NCBI RefSeq assembly: GCF_035650855.1
Contig: NZ_DASRGV010000393.1
Span: forward strand, 1-5,882
Length of the DNA stretch: 5,882 bases
Direction of reading: 5' to 3'
From: Actinocrinis sp035650855
GTDB lineage: Bacteria > Actinomycetota > Actinomycetes > Streptomycetales > Catenulisporaceae
A program made the translations under genes and the position numbers. This document shows, piece by piece, positions 1-5,882 of this stretch. Numbering within the stretch: position 1 is the first letter of the stretch; every line of letters starts with the position of its first letter. The notes under the pieces are model-generated. The model was not told the origin of the DNA. It saw only the letters and a list, made by a program, of their open reading frames with translations, and made no database searches.

Positions 1-636
1 GGTCAACACGTGCGCCAATTCGCCACCAACCTCCCGGATGCGCACCAGCAGGCGCACGAGACGGTGCAGCAGCTCGGCCAGGCGTATCAAGGCGCGGGAT
101 ACGAGGCGCTGCTGGCCAAATGGTCGAGCACGTCGACGCAGCACCTCACCGAACTGGTCGACGGCTGCCATGTCGTGGCCGACGCGCTCGAGGTGGCGGC
201 CGACGTCATCATCGGCATGAAGGTGGAGGCGATCGCGGAACTGGTCGTGATGGCCGCCACGTTCATCGCCGACCAGGCCGCCGCGGTGGCCACCCTCGGC
301 ATCGCGGAGGCGGCCGAGGCCCTGGTGATCGAGGCCGGAAAGAAGATCGTCGAGTTCCTCAAGCAGCAGCTGATCCAGCACATCGTGGCCGAGGTGATCG
401 AGGCCGCGGTCAAGCCGCTGATGGACAAGGTCTCCGCCGCGGTCAGCGGCCTGGTCTTCCAGGCGGCCGAGAGCGCGCTCGGCGTCTCCGGGGCGGGCGG
501 CTCGGTCGGCGCCGGCTTCGCCATCGACACCGAACTGGTCAAGGGGCACGCCGCCGCCATGAGACAACACGCTGAGACGGTCGCCGGGCACGCGCAGACC
601 TTCGCGGCGAACGCGGGAGCGCTGAACTTCTCATGA
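1..636 (+). CDS. WXG100/ESX-like helical protein, 5'-truncated, partner of the RHS toxin
   Basis: The frame is open to the window edge and ends in TGA at 634-636. The first possible start inside the window is GTG at 10, but residues upstream are also in frame (Gly-Gln-His) and the N-terminal helix already seems under way, so the true start is probably outside; residue numbers below count from GTG 10. Residues 1-58 form a helical segment with GAGYEALLAKW at 28-38, resembling the turn of WXG100 proteins, but the W-x-G position reads YQG (26-28). Residues 60-155 are a long Ala/Val/Ile/Glu-rich helical region, and residues 171-208 form a second histidine- and alanine-rich amphipathic helix (HAAAMRQHAETVAGHAQTF). 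No signal peptide is visible. Small proteins of this kind occur beside actinobacterial RHS/polymorphic toxins and are thought to act as type VII-like secretion targets or chaperones; that role is inferred here. The stop overlaps the RHS start by 4 bases, implying coupled translation. Confidence 0.8.
   Translation, partial: GQHVRQFATNLPDAHQQAHETVQQLGQAYQGAGYEALLAKWSSTSTQHLTELVDGCHVVADALEVAADVIIGMKVEAIAELVVMAATFIADQAAAVATLGIAEAAEALVIEAGKKIVEFLKQQLIQHIVAEVIEAAVKPLMDKVSAAVSGLVFQAAESALGVSGAGGSVGAGFAIDTELVKGHAAAMRQHAETVAGHAQTFAANAGALNFS
615..619 (+). promoter_or_regulatory. possible ribosome binding site for the RHS gene
   Basis: GGGAG lies inside the end of the upstream gene, 13 bases before the ATG at 633. 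That spacing is longer than usual, so start selection probably relies mainly on the ATGA overlap with the preceding stop codon. Confidence 0.3.
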
Positions 637-3600
637 CCGACGAGATCGTCGAGGTGGTCGAGAAGGACCTGGCCAAGCCGGTCCTGGAGTCGATCGAGAA
701 GGTGGGCGAGACGGTCCCCAGGCACTTCGGGGAGATCGGCGAGAAGCTCGAGCAGTCCGCGGTGGCCCACGTGGAGAACGAGGCCGGGGTCGTCGCGAAG
801 ATCGAGGGCATCGGCAAGGGCGACGCGGAAGGCTCGCTCAGCGGCGCGGAATCCGAGGTCTCCGGGTCCAGGGGCGGGTCCGGCGGCAGCGAGCCCGAGC
901 CGCTCGGCGGTGGCGGCGACGAGGTCACCGACGGGCAGGTGCCGGGTGCGCAAGGTGCGAGCGACGACCCGGTGGACCTGGTCAGCGGGCAGATGTTCCT
1001 GCCGCAGCAGGACGTGGCGCTGCCCGGTGTGCTGCCGCTGCTGCTGGAGCGGATGCACCGCTCGGACTACCGCAAGGGCCGCTGGTTCGGCCGGTCGTGG
1101 GCCTCCACGCTCGATCAGCGTGTTGAGATCGACGCGGACGGCATCCACTACGCCGCGCCGGACGGCGTGGTCTTGCACTACCAGGTGCCGACCCAGCCCG
1201 GTCAGGAGGTGCTGCCGAGCGAGGGCGCGCGCTGGCCGCTGCGCTGGGATCGGGCCGGTGACACGATCCTGGTCCGGCAGCCGGAATCGGGCCGCACGCT
1301 GCATTTCCCGCCCGGGCCCACCCCCGAGACAGCCCGGCCGGTGCAGGCGGTCAGCGACCGCAACGGCAACCGGATCACCTTCGTGCACGACGACGAGGGC
1401 CTGCCCACGGACGTCTACCACACCGGCGGCTACCACGTGATCGTGGACAGCGAGCTGACCAGCGCCGGTCCGCGGATATCAGGGCTCAGGCTCGCCGACC
1501 CGGCCGGTGGAGACGCCGCGGCGCTTGTCGGCTTCCGCTACGACCCGCTGGGCCGGCTCACCGACCTGCTCGACTCCTCCGGCCGCCCGCTGATCTTCGA
1601 ATACGACCGCGACGACCGGGTGACCGGCTGGACCGACCGCAACGGCAACCGGTACGAGTACGGGTACGACGACTCCGGCCGCGTGGTGCGCGCCAACGGC
1701 ACCGGCGGCTACCTCGCCGCGACCTTCGCCTACGACCTCGAAGCGCGCACCACCACCATCACCGATTCGCTCGGCCACCCGACCGTCTACCACTGGAACG
1801 AACGCGGCCAGACGATCCGCGTGGTGAACCCGCTCGGCGCCGAGACGGTCACCGAGCAGGACCGCTACAACCGGCCGCTCGCCATCACCGACCCGCTCGG
1901 CCGCGCCACCCGCTACGTGCGCGATGAGCACGGCGACCCGGTGCGGATCGAGCGCCCGGACGGCAGCGCGTTGCAGATCACGTACAACGAACTGAGGCTG
2001 CCCACCACGATCATCGGCCCCGGCGGCACCGTGTGGCAGTACTCGTATGACGAGCGCGGCAACCTCACCGCCGTGACCGCTCCGGACGGCGCCGTCACCG
2101 CGTACGAGTACGACGAACGCGGCGCGATGACCGCCGAGACCGACGCGCTCGGGCAAGTGACCCGCTTCGAGACGAACGGCGCGGGTCTCCCGGTCGCGAT
2201 CACCGACGCGGCCGGCTCGCAGGCCCGGCTCCAGCGCGACGCGTTCGGCCGCATCGCCACCGTCACCGACGCGCTCGGCGCCGTTTCCAGCCTGGGCTGG
2301 ACTGTCGAAGGGGCGCCTGCGTGGCGCGTCCTGCCAGACGGTGCACGCGAGGAATGGACGTACGACGGTGAGGGCAATCTCGTCGAATACCGAGACCCGG
2401 CCGGTGGCACGGCGCGGTTCGAATACGGCCCCTTCGACAAGCCGATCGCGCGCACCGACCCATCCGGAGCGGTCTATCGCTTCGGCTACGACACCGAGCT
2501 GCGACTGGTCAAGGTCACCAACGCCGCCGGTCTCACCTGGAGCTACGAGTACGACGCCGCCGACAACCTCGTCGCCGAGACGGACTTCAATGGCCGTACC
2601 CTGAGATACCGGCACGACGCGGCGCACCAGCTCATCGAGCGCGTGAACGGCGCCGAACAGGTCGTCGGCTATCACCGCGACGCGCTCGGCCGTGTCACCG
2701 AACGCGACGTCGAGGGCGCGATACACCGGCTCGTCTACAGCCCTGCCGGCCACCTGATCCACGCCGAGAGCCCTGACTCAACCCTCGACTACACGCGCGA
2801 CATGCTCGGTCGCATCCTCACCGAGACGGTCGACGGCCGGACGCTGATCAACGAGTACGACGCCGCCGGCCGCCGGATCCGCCGCACAACGCCCTCCGGA
2901 GCTGCATCGCAGTGGACGTATAGCGCCACCGGTCTTCCGGCGACGCTCGCGACGGACAACGGCGCGCTCACCTTCCAGCACGACGCGATCGGCCAGGAGA
3001 CGCTCCGGTACGTGGGCGCCGGTGCCGCGATCGCACAGAGCTTTGATGTGGCAGGCCGCCTTGCCTCGCAAGCGATCTGGGCCTACGACCAGTCCGGGTC
3101 GGGCCAGGAACCGGCGCTGCTCCAGCAACGCGCGTACACGTACCGCCCCGACGGCCTGCTCTCCGAACTGACCGACCAGTTGCGCGGAGCCCGCAGCTAC
3201 GACCTCGACCCGATCGGCCGCGTCACCGCCGTACACGCGGCCAACTGGTCAGAGACCTACGCCTACGACGCGCTCGGCAACCTGGCGCAGGCCACCGCTC
3301 CCGGCGACGAAGAGAGCCGAGGCGAACTCGGACACGAGGGCACCCTCGTGCGCAGCGCCGGCCGCGTCACCTACGAACACGACGCGCAAGGCCGACTCGT
3401 GCGGACCACCCGACGCACCCTCTCCGGCCAGACGAAGCAATGGCAGTACACCTGGGACGCCGACGATCGCATCACCGAGGTCGTCACGCCCGACGCCACA
3501 TGGCGCTACATCTACGACCCCGTCGGCCGCCGCACCGCGAAGCAGCGCCTTGACGCAGAAGGCGCCGTGGCCGAAGAGGTCGCCTTCACTTGGGACGGCT

Positions 3601-4505
3601 CGCGCCTCGCCGAGCAGCTGACGACCGCCGTGGACGGCACGACGACCGCGGTCAGCTGGGACTGGGAGCCCGGCGGCCACCGCGCCCTGACCCAGACCCG
3701 CCGCAGCTGGGCAGCCACGGCCCCGCAGGCCGAGATCGACGCGGCGTTCTACGCGATCGTCACCGACCAGGCCGGGCTGCCCACCGAGCTGGTCGCCCCG
3801 GACGGCCGGATCGCGTGGCACACGACGACCAGCCTCTGGGGCACCCCGATCACCGCCCCGGACTCAGACCTCGACTGTCCGCTGCGTTTCGCCGGCCAGT
3901 ACCACGATGCCGAGACCGGCCTGCACTACAACTACTTCCGCTACTACGACCCGTCGACGGGCGCGTACGCCTCCGCGGATCCGCTCGGCCTGGGCCCGGC
4001 GCCCAACCCGCACCGCTACGTCGACAACCCGCTCGCCTCGATCGACCCGCTCGGCCTCGCGCCGTACACCCCGCCGCCGCCAGGCTCGAAGGCCAGCCTC
4101 AGCGCCGGCGACCAGGCCAGCTACGACACGCTGCGGCAGGCGGTGGACCGCTCTGCCGCCCGCACCCCGGCGCAGATCCGGGCGAACCTGAGCCCGGCGC
4201 AGATCGCCCGCGGGCAGCAGGAGCCTTACCTGCAGCGGATGTTCGTCGGCTCGGAGATCGAGAAGGGCGCGGCGAACGACCCGGCGGTGATCGGCGACCC
4301 GAACATCACCCACCTGGGTACCTCCTCGCCTGGACAGCCCGTGGCCGACTTCCAGATCGGCAGCGGCGGCTACAACGTGGACGTGACCGGCGGCAGCGCC
4401 AGCTCCTACAACACGCACATGAACCGGCCGTACATCAGCCACGGGGACCAGATCATGCAATATCCGACGATCTCCGACGCCGACCTGAAACAGATCTTCA
4501 AGTAG
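633..4505 (+). CDS. RHS/YD-repeat polymorphic toxin with DUF6531-type domain and variable C-terminal tip
   Basis: This 1290-residue protein has an RHS-type contact-dependent or secreted toxin layout. Residues 1-68 are charged amphipathic helix, and 70-110 are a Gly/Ser/Glu-rich linker. A DUF6531-like entry domain starts at DPVDLVSGQMF (112) and runs through LPGVLPLLLERMHRS and WFGRSWASTLDQR to about 185. Residues about 290-1060 carry roughly two dozen YD repeats (for example YDERGNLTAVT, YDALGNLAQAT, YDPVGRR). The RHS-associated core starts at RFAGQYHD (1085), continues through GLHYNYFRYYDPSTG and a first DPLGL (Asp1116), and ends at the second DPLGL (1138-1142). In known RHS proteins the repeats form a hollow shell around the toxin, and the core motif is the self-cleavage site. 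Residues 1143-1290 are the non-conserved tip, described separately. The ATG at 633 is supported by the ATGA overlap with the upstream gene. There is no signal peptide, so export would depend on a dedicated system, perhaps with the upstream WXG-like partner. The reading frame is intact. The middle of the gene shows relaxed third-position GC. Confidence 0.95.
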   Translation: MTDEIVEVVEKDLAKPVLESIEKVGETVPRHFGEIGEKLEQSAVAHVENEAGVVAKIEGIGKGDAEGSLSGAESEVSGSRGGSGGSEPEPLGGGGDEVTDGQVPGAQGASDDPVDLVSGQMFLPQQDVALPGVLPLLLERMHRSDYRKGRWFGRSWASTLDQRVEIDADGIHYAAPDGVVLHYQVPTQPGQEVLPSEGARWPLRWDRAGDTILVRQPESGRTLHFPPGPTPETARPVQAVSDRNGNRITFVHDDEGLPTDVYHTGGYHVIVDSELTSAGPRISGLRLADPAGGDAAALVGFRYDPLGRLTDLLDSSGRPLIFEYDRDDRVTGWTDRNGNRYEYGYDDSGRVVRANGTGGYLAATFAYDLEARTTTITDSLGHPTVYHWNERGQTIRVVNPLGAETVTEQDRYNRPLAITDPLGRATRYVRDEHGDPVRIERPDGSALQITYNELRLPTTIIGPGGTVWQYSYDERGNLTAVTAPDGAVTAYEYDERGAMTAETDALGQVTRFETNGAGLPVAITDAAGSQARLQRDAFGRIATVTDALGAVSSLGWTVEGAPAWRVLPDGAREEWTYDGEGNLVEYRDPAGGTARFEYGPFDKPIARTDPSGAVYRFGYDTELRLVKVTNAAGLTWSYEYDAADNLVAETDFNGRTLRYRHDAAHQLIERVNGAEQVVGYHRDALGRVTERDVEGAIHRLVYSPAGHLIHAESPDSTLDYTRDMLGRILTETVDGRTLINEYDAAGRRIRRTTPSGAASQWTYSATGLPATLATDNGALTFQHDAIGQETLRYVGAGAAIAQSFDVAGRLASQAIWAYDQSGSGQEPALLQQRAYTYRPDGLLSELTDQLRGARSYDLDPIGRVTAVHAANWSETYAYDALGNLAQATAPGDEESRGELGHEGTLVRSAGRVTYEHDAQGRLVRTTRRTLSGQTKQWQYTWDADDRITEVVTPDATWRYIYDPVGRRTAKQRLDAEGAVAEEVAFTWDGSRLAEQLTTAVDGTTTAVSWDWEPGGHRALTQTRRSWAATAPQAEIDAAFYAIVTDQAGLPTELVAPDGRIAWHTTTSLWGTPITAPDSDLDCPLRFAGQYHDAETGLHYNYFRYYDPSTGAYASADPLGLGPAPNPHRYVDNPLASIDPLGLAPYTPPPPGSKASLSAGDQASYDTLRQAVDRSAARTPAQIRANLSPAQIARGQQEPYLQRMFVGSEIEKGAANDPAVIGDPNITHLGTSSPGQPVADFQIGSGGYNVDVTGGSASSYNTHMNRPYISHGDQIMQYPTISDADLKQIFK
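3978..4058 (+). other. RHS core end with two DPLGL motifs (predicted autocleavage region)
   Basis: The end of the conserved core has DPLGL at residues 1116-1120 and again at 1138-1142, with NPHRYVDNPL between them. In characterised RHS effectors, conserved aspartates here form an aspartyl-protease-like centre and the chain is cut just after the final DPxGx motif. By analogy, Asp1116 and Asp1138 are candidate catalytic residues and cleavage would free the tip starting near residue 1143. The motifs are seen; cleavage is inferred. Confidence 0.7.
4059..4505 (+). other. C-terminal toxin tip of the RHS protein, possibly restriction-endonuclease-like fold
   Basis: These 148 residues (1143-1290) follow the final DPLGL, the point where RHS proteins switch from conserved core to variable toxin. 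A short Pro-rich linker (TPPPPGS) is followed by helices (about 1155-1200) and then by FVGSEIEKGAAND (1204-1216), VADFQIGSGGYNVDVTGG (1237-1254) and a His-containing stretch, NTHMNRPY (1260-1267). An acidic residue in a helix (Glu1208 or Glu1210), then Asp1239, then Asp1250 in a strand ending DVTG, followed by a His (1262), resembles the order seen in some PD-(D/E)xK-type nuclease toxins. In this protein the usual catalytic lysine position is Thr1252, so the assignment is tentative. It could equally be a nuclease of another fold or a non-nuclease toxin. I do not recognise a named family with certainty. Confidence 0.55.
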
Positions 4506-4514
4506 AGTCGGCAC

Positions 4515-5189
4515 ATGCGAGAGCAGATCGGCGGCCAGACCTTCACCCGGCTGCGCCAGGTCGGCAGCGGGCGCGCGTTCGAGGGGCTCGACCTGGAGCG
4601 GGTCAAGTTCGACTCGTGCATCCTGGCGCAGCACGACGATCCCGGGTTCGGGCTGGCCGTGCGGGACGTGACGATCAACCGCTCCTCGGCGGCGAACTGC
4701 TCGGTGCATGGAGTGCGCTTCGAGGACGTGACCGTGGACGGGCTCTCCCTGGCCAAGCTGCACCAGCTGGCCGGGTGCGTCTTCAAGCACGTCACGCTGA
4801 AGGGCCGGATCGGTCCGCTGATGACGGTGCCGGTGAACTACAGCATCGAGGAGCACGTGCAGGCCGCGTTCAACGCCGCGATCGAGGCGTACTACCGGGA
4901 CGTGGACTGGGCGCTGGACATCTCGGCGGCCGAGTTCAGCGACGCGGACTTCTACATGGTGCCGGGACATCTGGTGCGCCGCGATCCGGAGACGCAGTTC
5001 CTGCTGCACCGGGACGTCGTGGACAAGACTCAGGGCGTTGAGCTGCCGGTGTACGCGGGGATCGCCGTTTCGCGCTTCGAGCTGACACCCTTCGACTCAC
5101 TGGTGGCCATCGCGCCGCGCCGGTCGAAGAACTTCGCGCAGTATCTGGCGGACCTGGAGCACCTGCGCCGGGCCGGCCTGGCGGAGTGA
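4515..5189 (+). CDS. putative immunity protein with pentapeptide/beta-helix-like N-terminal half
   Basis: This 224-residue protein starts with ATG 9 bases after the RHS stop and is very likely in the same transcript. There is no strong Shine-Dalgarno sequence before it, so coupling to the RHS gene is plausible. Residues about 20-100 show a loose five-residue rhythm of Phe/Leu/Val with polar partners (AFEGLDLERVKFDSC, GVRFEDVTVDGLSL, CVFKHVTLKG), as in right-handed beta-helix or pentapeptide-repeat proteins. The rest is a separate, probably mixed helical part: an amphipathic helix around 112-128 (EEHVQAAFNAAIEAYYRD), then DVDWALDISAAEFSDADFYMVPG (129-151, shown here in two overlapping parts: DVDWALDISAAEF and SDADFYMVPG), and a final helix (LADLEHLRRAGLAE). 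It has no signal peptide or membrane segment, so it is presumably cytoplasmic. The gene immediately 3' of a polymorphic toxin is normally its immunity gene, and that is the basis for the role; no catalytic motif is visible. It could instead be an accessory protein unrelated to immunity. Confidence 0.7.
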   Translation: MREQIGGQTFTRLRQVGSGRAFEGLDLERVKFDSCILAQHDDPGFGLAVRDVTINRSSAANCSVHGVRFEDVTVDGLSLAKLHQLAGCVFKHVTLKGRIGPLMTVPVNYSIEEHVQAAFNAAIEAYYRDVDWALDISAAEFSDADFYMVPGHLVRRDPETQFLLHRDVVDKTQGVELPVYAGIAVSRFELTPFDSLVAIAPRRSKNFAQYLADLEHLRRAGLAE

Positions 5190-5209
5190 AGAGGGCTTCT
5201 GCGTCAGCC

Positions 5210-5228
5210 TTCTGATTCTGATTCTGAT
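5210..5228 (+). repeat. triple TCTGAT tandem repeat
   Basis: Three perfect copies of TCTGAT lie at 5211-5216, 5217-5222 and 5223-5228, with one further matching base at 5210. The repeat begins 21 bases after the stop of the putative immunity gene and ends 19 bases before recognisable arsC sequence, so it sits at the junction between the cassette and the remnant. It is AT-richer than its surroundings. Confidence 0.85.
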
Positions 5229-5247
5229 CGGGGTCGCGCCGGCTTCC

Positions 5248-5400
5248 TGCCCGGACTTTCCCGGCAAGCGTTACCTCGATTGGACCCTCGACGACCCGGC
5301 AGGACAGGGCATCGAGGCAGTGCGAGCGATCCGCGACACGATCGAGCAGCGGGTACGCGCCCTGATCAATGACCTGCTGGCCGACGGCGGTGCGGCGTGA
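5248..5400 (+). pseudogene. arsC: arsenate reductase (LMW-phosphatase type) C-terminal remnant
   Basis: The frame read from 5248 to the TGA at 5398-5400 gives CPDFPGKRYLDW, then TLDDPAGQ, then a helix (IEAVRAIRDTIEQRVRALI). This matches the C-terminal end of ArsC-type arsenate reductases and related low-molecular-weight phosphatases, whose pattern is Cys-Pro, Pro-Gly, Asp-Trp, then Asp-Pro-x-Gly with the general-acid aspartate (here codons around 5290-5296). Full proteins are about 130-140 residues; only about 50 remain. The N-terminal P-loop with the catalytic cysteine is missing. The frame is open upstream only to 5086 and contains no ATG or GTG before homology begins, and that upstream part overlaps the immunity gene in another frame. 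I therefore call it a broken gene fragment rather than a working gene. The homology may extend a few codons left of 5248 in degraded form. Confidence 0.75.
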
Positions 5401-5401
5401 A

Positions 5402-5419
5402 CGCTCCCGCGAAGGAGCG
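5402..5419. terminator. small GC hairpin between arsC remnant and gad, possible bidirectional terminator
   Basis: CGCTCC (5402-5407) pairs with GGAGCG (5414-5419) around a six-base loop. It lies just after the arsC remnant stop on the plus strand and about 20 bases after the gad stop on the minus strand, where convergent transcripts would end. No T-run follows on either side, as is common in high-GC actinomycetes, and the 6-bp stem is short. Confidence 0.35.
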
Positions 5420-5441
5420 CTGCGATACGCGGCTCCCGATG

Positions 5442-5882
5442 TCAGTGGTGGAAGGCGGTGCGCTTCTTCACGCCGTGCTCGCTCATCGGACCAGGCTGCA
5501 GGTGCAGTTCGGGCAGCAGCCGGTTCAGGTCGGCGAGTAAGAGGTCTGCCAGGTCCATGGAGAACCCGTTGCGGCACACCAGCCGGATCACCGCCAGGTC
5601 CTCGCGGTTAGCCGGAAAGGTGTACGCGGGCACCTGCCAGCCGCGCTCGCGCAGCCGCCGCGAGACGTCGAACACATCGAAGTTCGTGACCTCGTCGCGC
5701 GTGGTGAACGCGAAGACCGGCAGTTCGTCGCCGCGGGTCAGCAGCCGGAACGCCCCGGTCGCCTCGACACCCTGCGCCAGGTGCTCCGCCACGTCGCGGG
5801 CCGCCTGCTGCACCGCGCGGTAGCCGTCCCGGCCGAGCCGCAGGAAGTTGTAGTACTGCGCGACGACCTCGGCGCCCGGGCG
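5442..5882 (-). CDS. gad: glutamate decarboxylase, C-terminal 146 residues (5' end beyond window)
   Basis: On the minus strand the frame is open from the window's right edge to a TGA at 5444-5442. It reads RPGAEVVAQYYNFLRLGRDG, then YRAVQQAARDVAEHL, and further on VFAFT, DVSRRLRERGWQVPAYTFP, VIRLVCRNGF and DLADLL. These follow the C-terminal part of E. coli GadA/GadB closely (AQYYEFLRLGREGY, LSERLRLRGWQVPAFTL, MRIMCRRGFEMDF in that protein). The enzyme uses pyridoxal phosphate to convert L-glutamate to GABA and CO2, consuming a proton; it acts in the cytoplasm in acid tolerance and GABA metabolism. About one third of a typical ~465-residue protein is present; the PLP-binding lysine and most of the active site lie outside the window. 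A GTG at 5813 is internal, not the start. The protein ends in FHH, with His next to last as in E. coli GadB. It runs convergent to the toxin cassette and has no evident functional link to it. Confidence 0.93.
   Translation of the reverse strand, partial: RPGAEVVAQYYNFLRLGRDGYRAVQQAARDVAEHLAQGVEATGAFRLLTRGDELPVFAFTTRDEVTNFDVFDVSRRLRERGWQVPAYTFPANREDLAVIRLVCRNGFSMDLADLLLADLNRLLPELHLQPGPMSEHGVKKRTAFHH

Noticed and set aside
87..1436. Long minus-strand open frame opposite the WXG-like gene and the start of the RHS gene
   Set aside because: Stop codons are rare on all frames in GC-rich DNA; the product is low-complexity and it lies fully opposite well-supported genes. The same applies to the minus-strand frames at 1479-2762, 3249-3821 and 3864-5009.
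1356..1652. 18-base direct repeat (1356-1373 and 1635-1652)
   Set aside because: Both copies encode DRNGNR within YD-type repeats of the RHS protein, so the coding repeat explains it.
3590..5041. 483-codon open frame on the plus strand spanning the end of the RHS gene and the immunity gene
   Set aside because: It is a frame shadow: its product is a run of Arg/Pro/Gly/Asp typical of out-of-frame GC-rich DNA, while the overlapping frames give recognisable RHS core and a normal protein.
5086..5400. Arsenate reductase as an intact small gene
   Set aside because: The frame has no usable ATG or GTG before the homologous part and lacks the P-loop cysteine, so a working enzyme is not supported.
4936..5577. 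213-codon minus-strand open frame across the intergenic region
   Set aside because: It overlaps the immunity gene, the arsC remnant and the gad end; the product is Arg/Pro/Ala-rich with no recognisable motif.
5458..5823. 121-codon plus-strand open frame opposite gad
   Set aside because: It is antisense to a clear glutamate decarboxylase sequence and resembles no protein I know.
1..5882. tRNA, rRNA, CRISPR array, insertion sequence or transposase
   Set aside because: I saw no cloverleaf, spaced identical repeats, terminal inverted repeats or transposase motifs on either strand.

Overview
The window is GC-rich, and almost every codon in its clear genes ends in G or C. Together with the protein families present, this points to a high-GC Actinomycetota chromosome (Streptomyces, Streptosporangiales or Catenulispora-like). 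I cannot place it more precisely from sequence alone.

Left and centre (1-5189, + strand) is a compact polymorphic-toxin cassette of three co-oriented genes. The first (1-636, 5' end cut by the window edge) is a small, alanine-rich, all-helical WXG100/ESX-like protein. Its stop codon overlaps the start of the second gene in an ATGA, so the two are probably translationally coupled. The second gene (633-4505, 1290 aa) is a large RHS/YD-repeat protein. In order it has a short helical N-terminus, a Gly/Ser/Glu-rich linker, a DUF6531-type entry domain, about two dozen YD repeats, the RHS-associated core ending in DPLGL, and a 148-residue variable C-terminal tip that is the presumed toxin. The third gene (4515-5189, 224 aa) starts 9 bases later. 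Its N-terminal half has pentapeptide/beta-helix-like periodicity, and its position makes it the presumed immunity protein.

Right (5190-5882) is different in character. A 252-base stretch between the cassette and the next gene holds a perfect triple TCTGAT repeat, then the decapitated C-terminal 50 codons of an arsenate reductase of the low-molecular-weight phosphatase type (arsC remnant), then a small GC hairpin. Entering from the right on the minus strand is the C-terminal third of a pyridoxal-phosphate-dependent glutamate decarboxylase (gad), convergent with the cassette. The simplest reading is that the RHS cassette, or a rearrangement at its right end, replaced the front of an arsC gene that once lay next to gad.

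Inferred working model: the helical WXG-like protein helps the RHS protein fold or be exported, the RHS shell encloses the C-terminal toxin and releases it at the DPLGL site, and the downstream protein protects the producer and its kin. The most interesting items are the unassigned toxin tip with its candidate immunity partner, and the arsC scar at the cassette's right edge.
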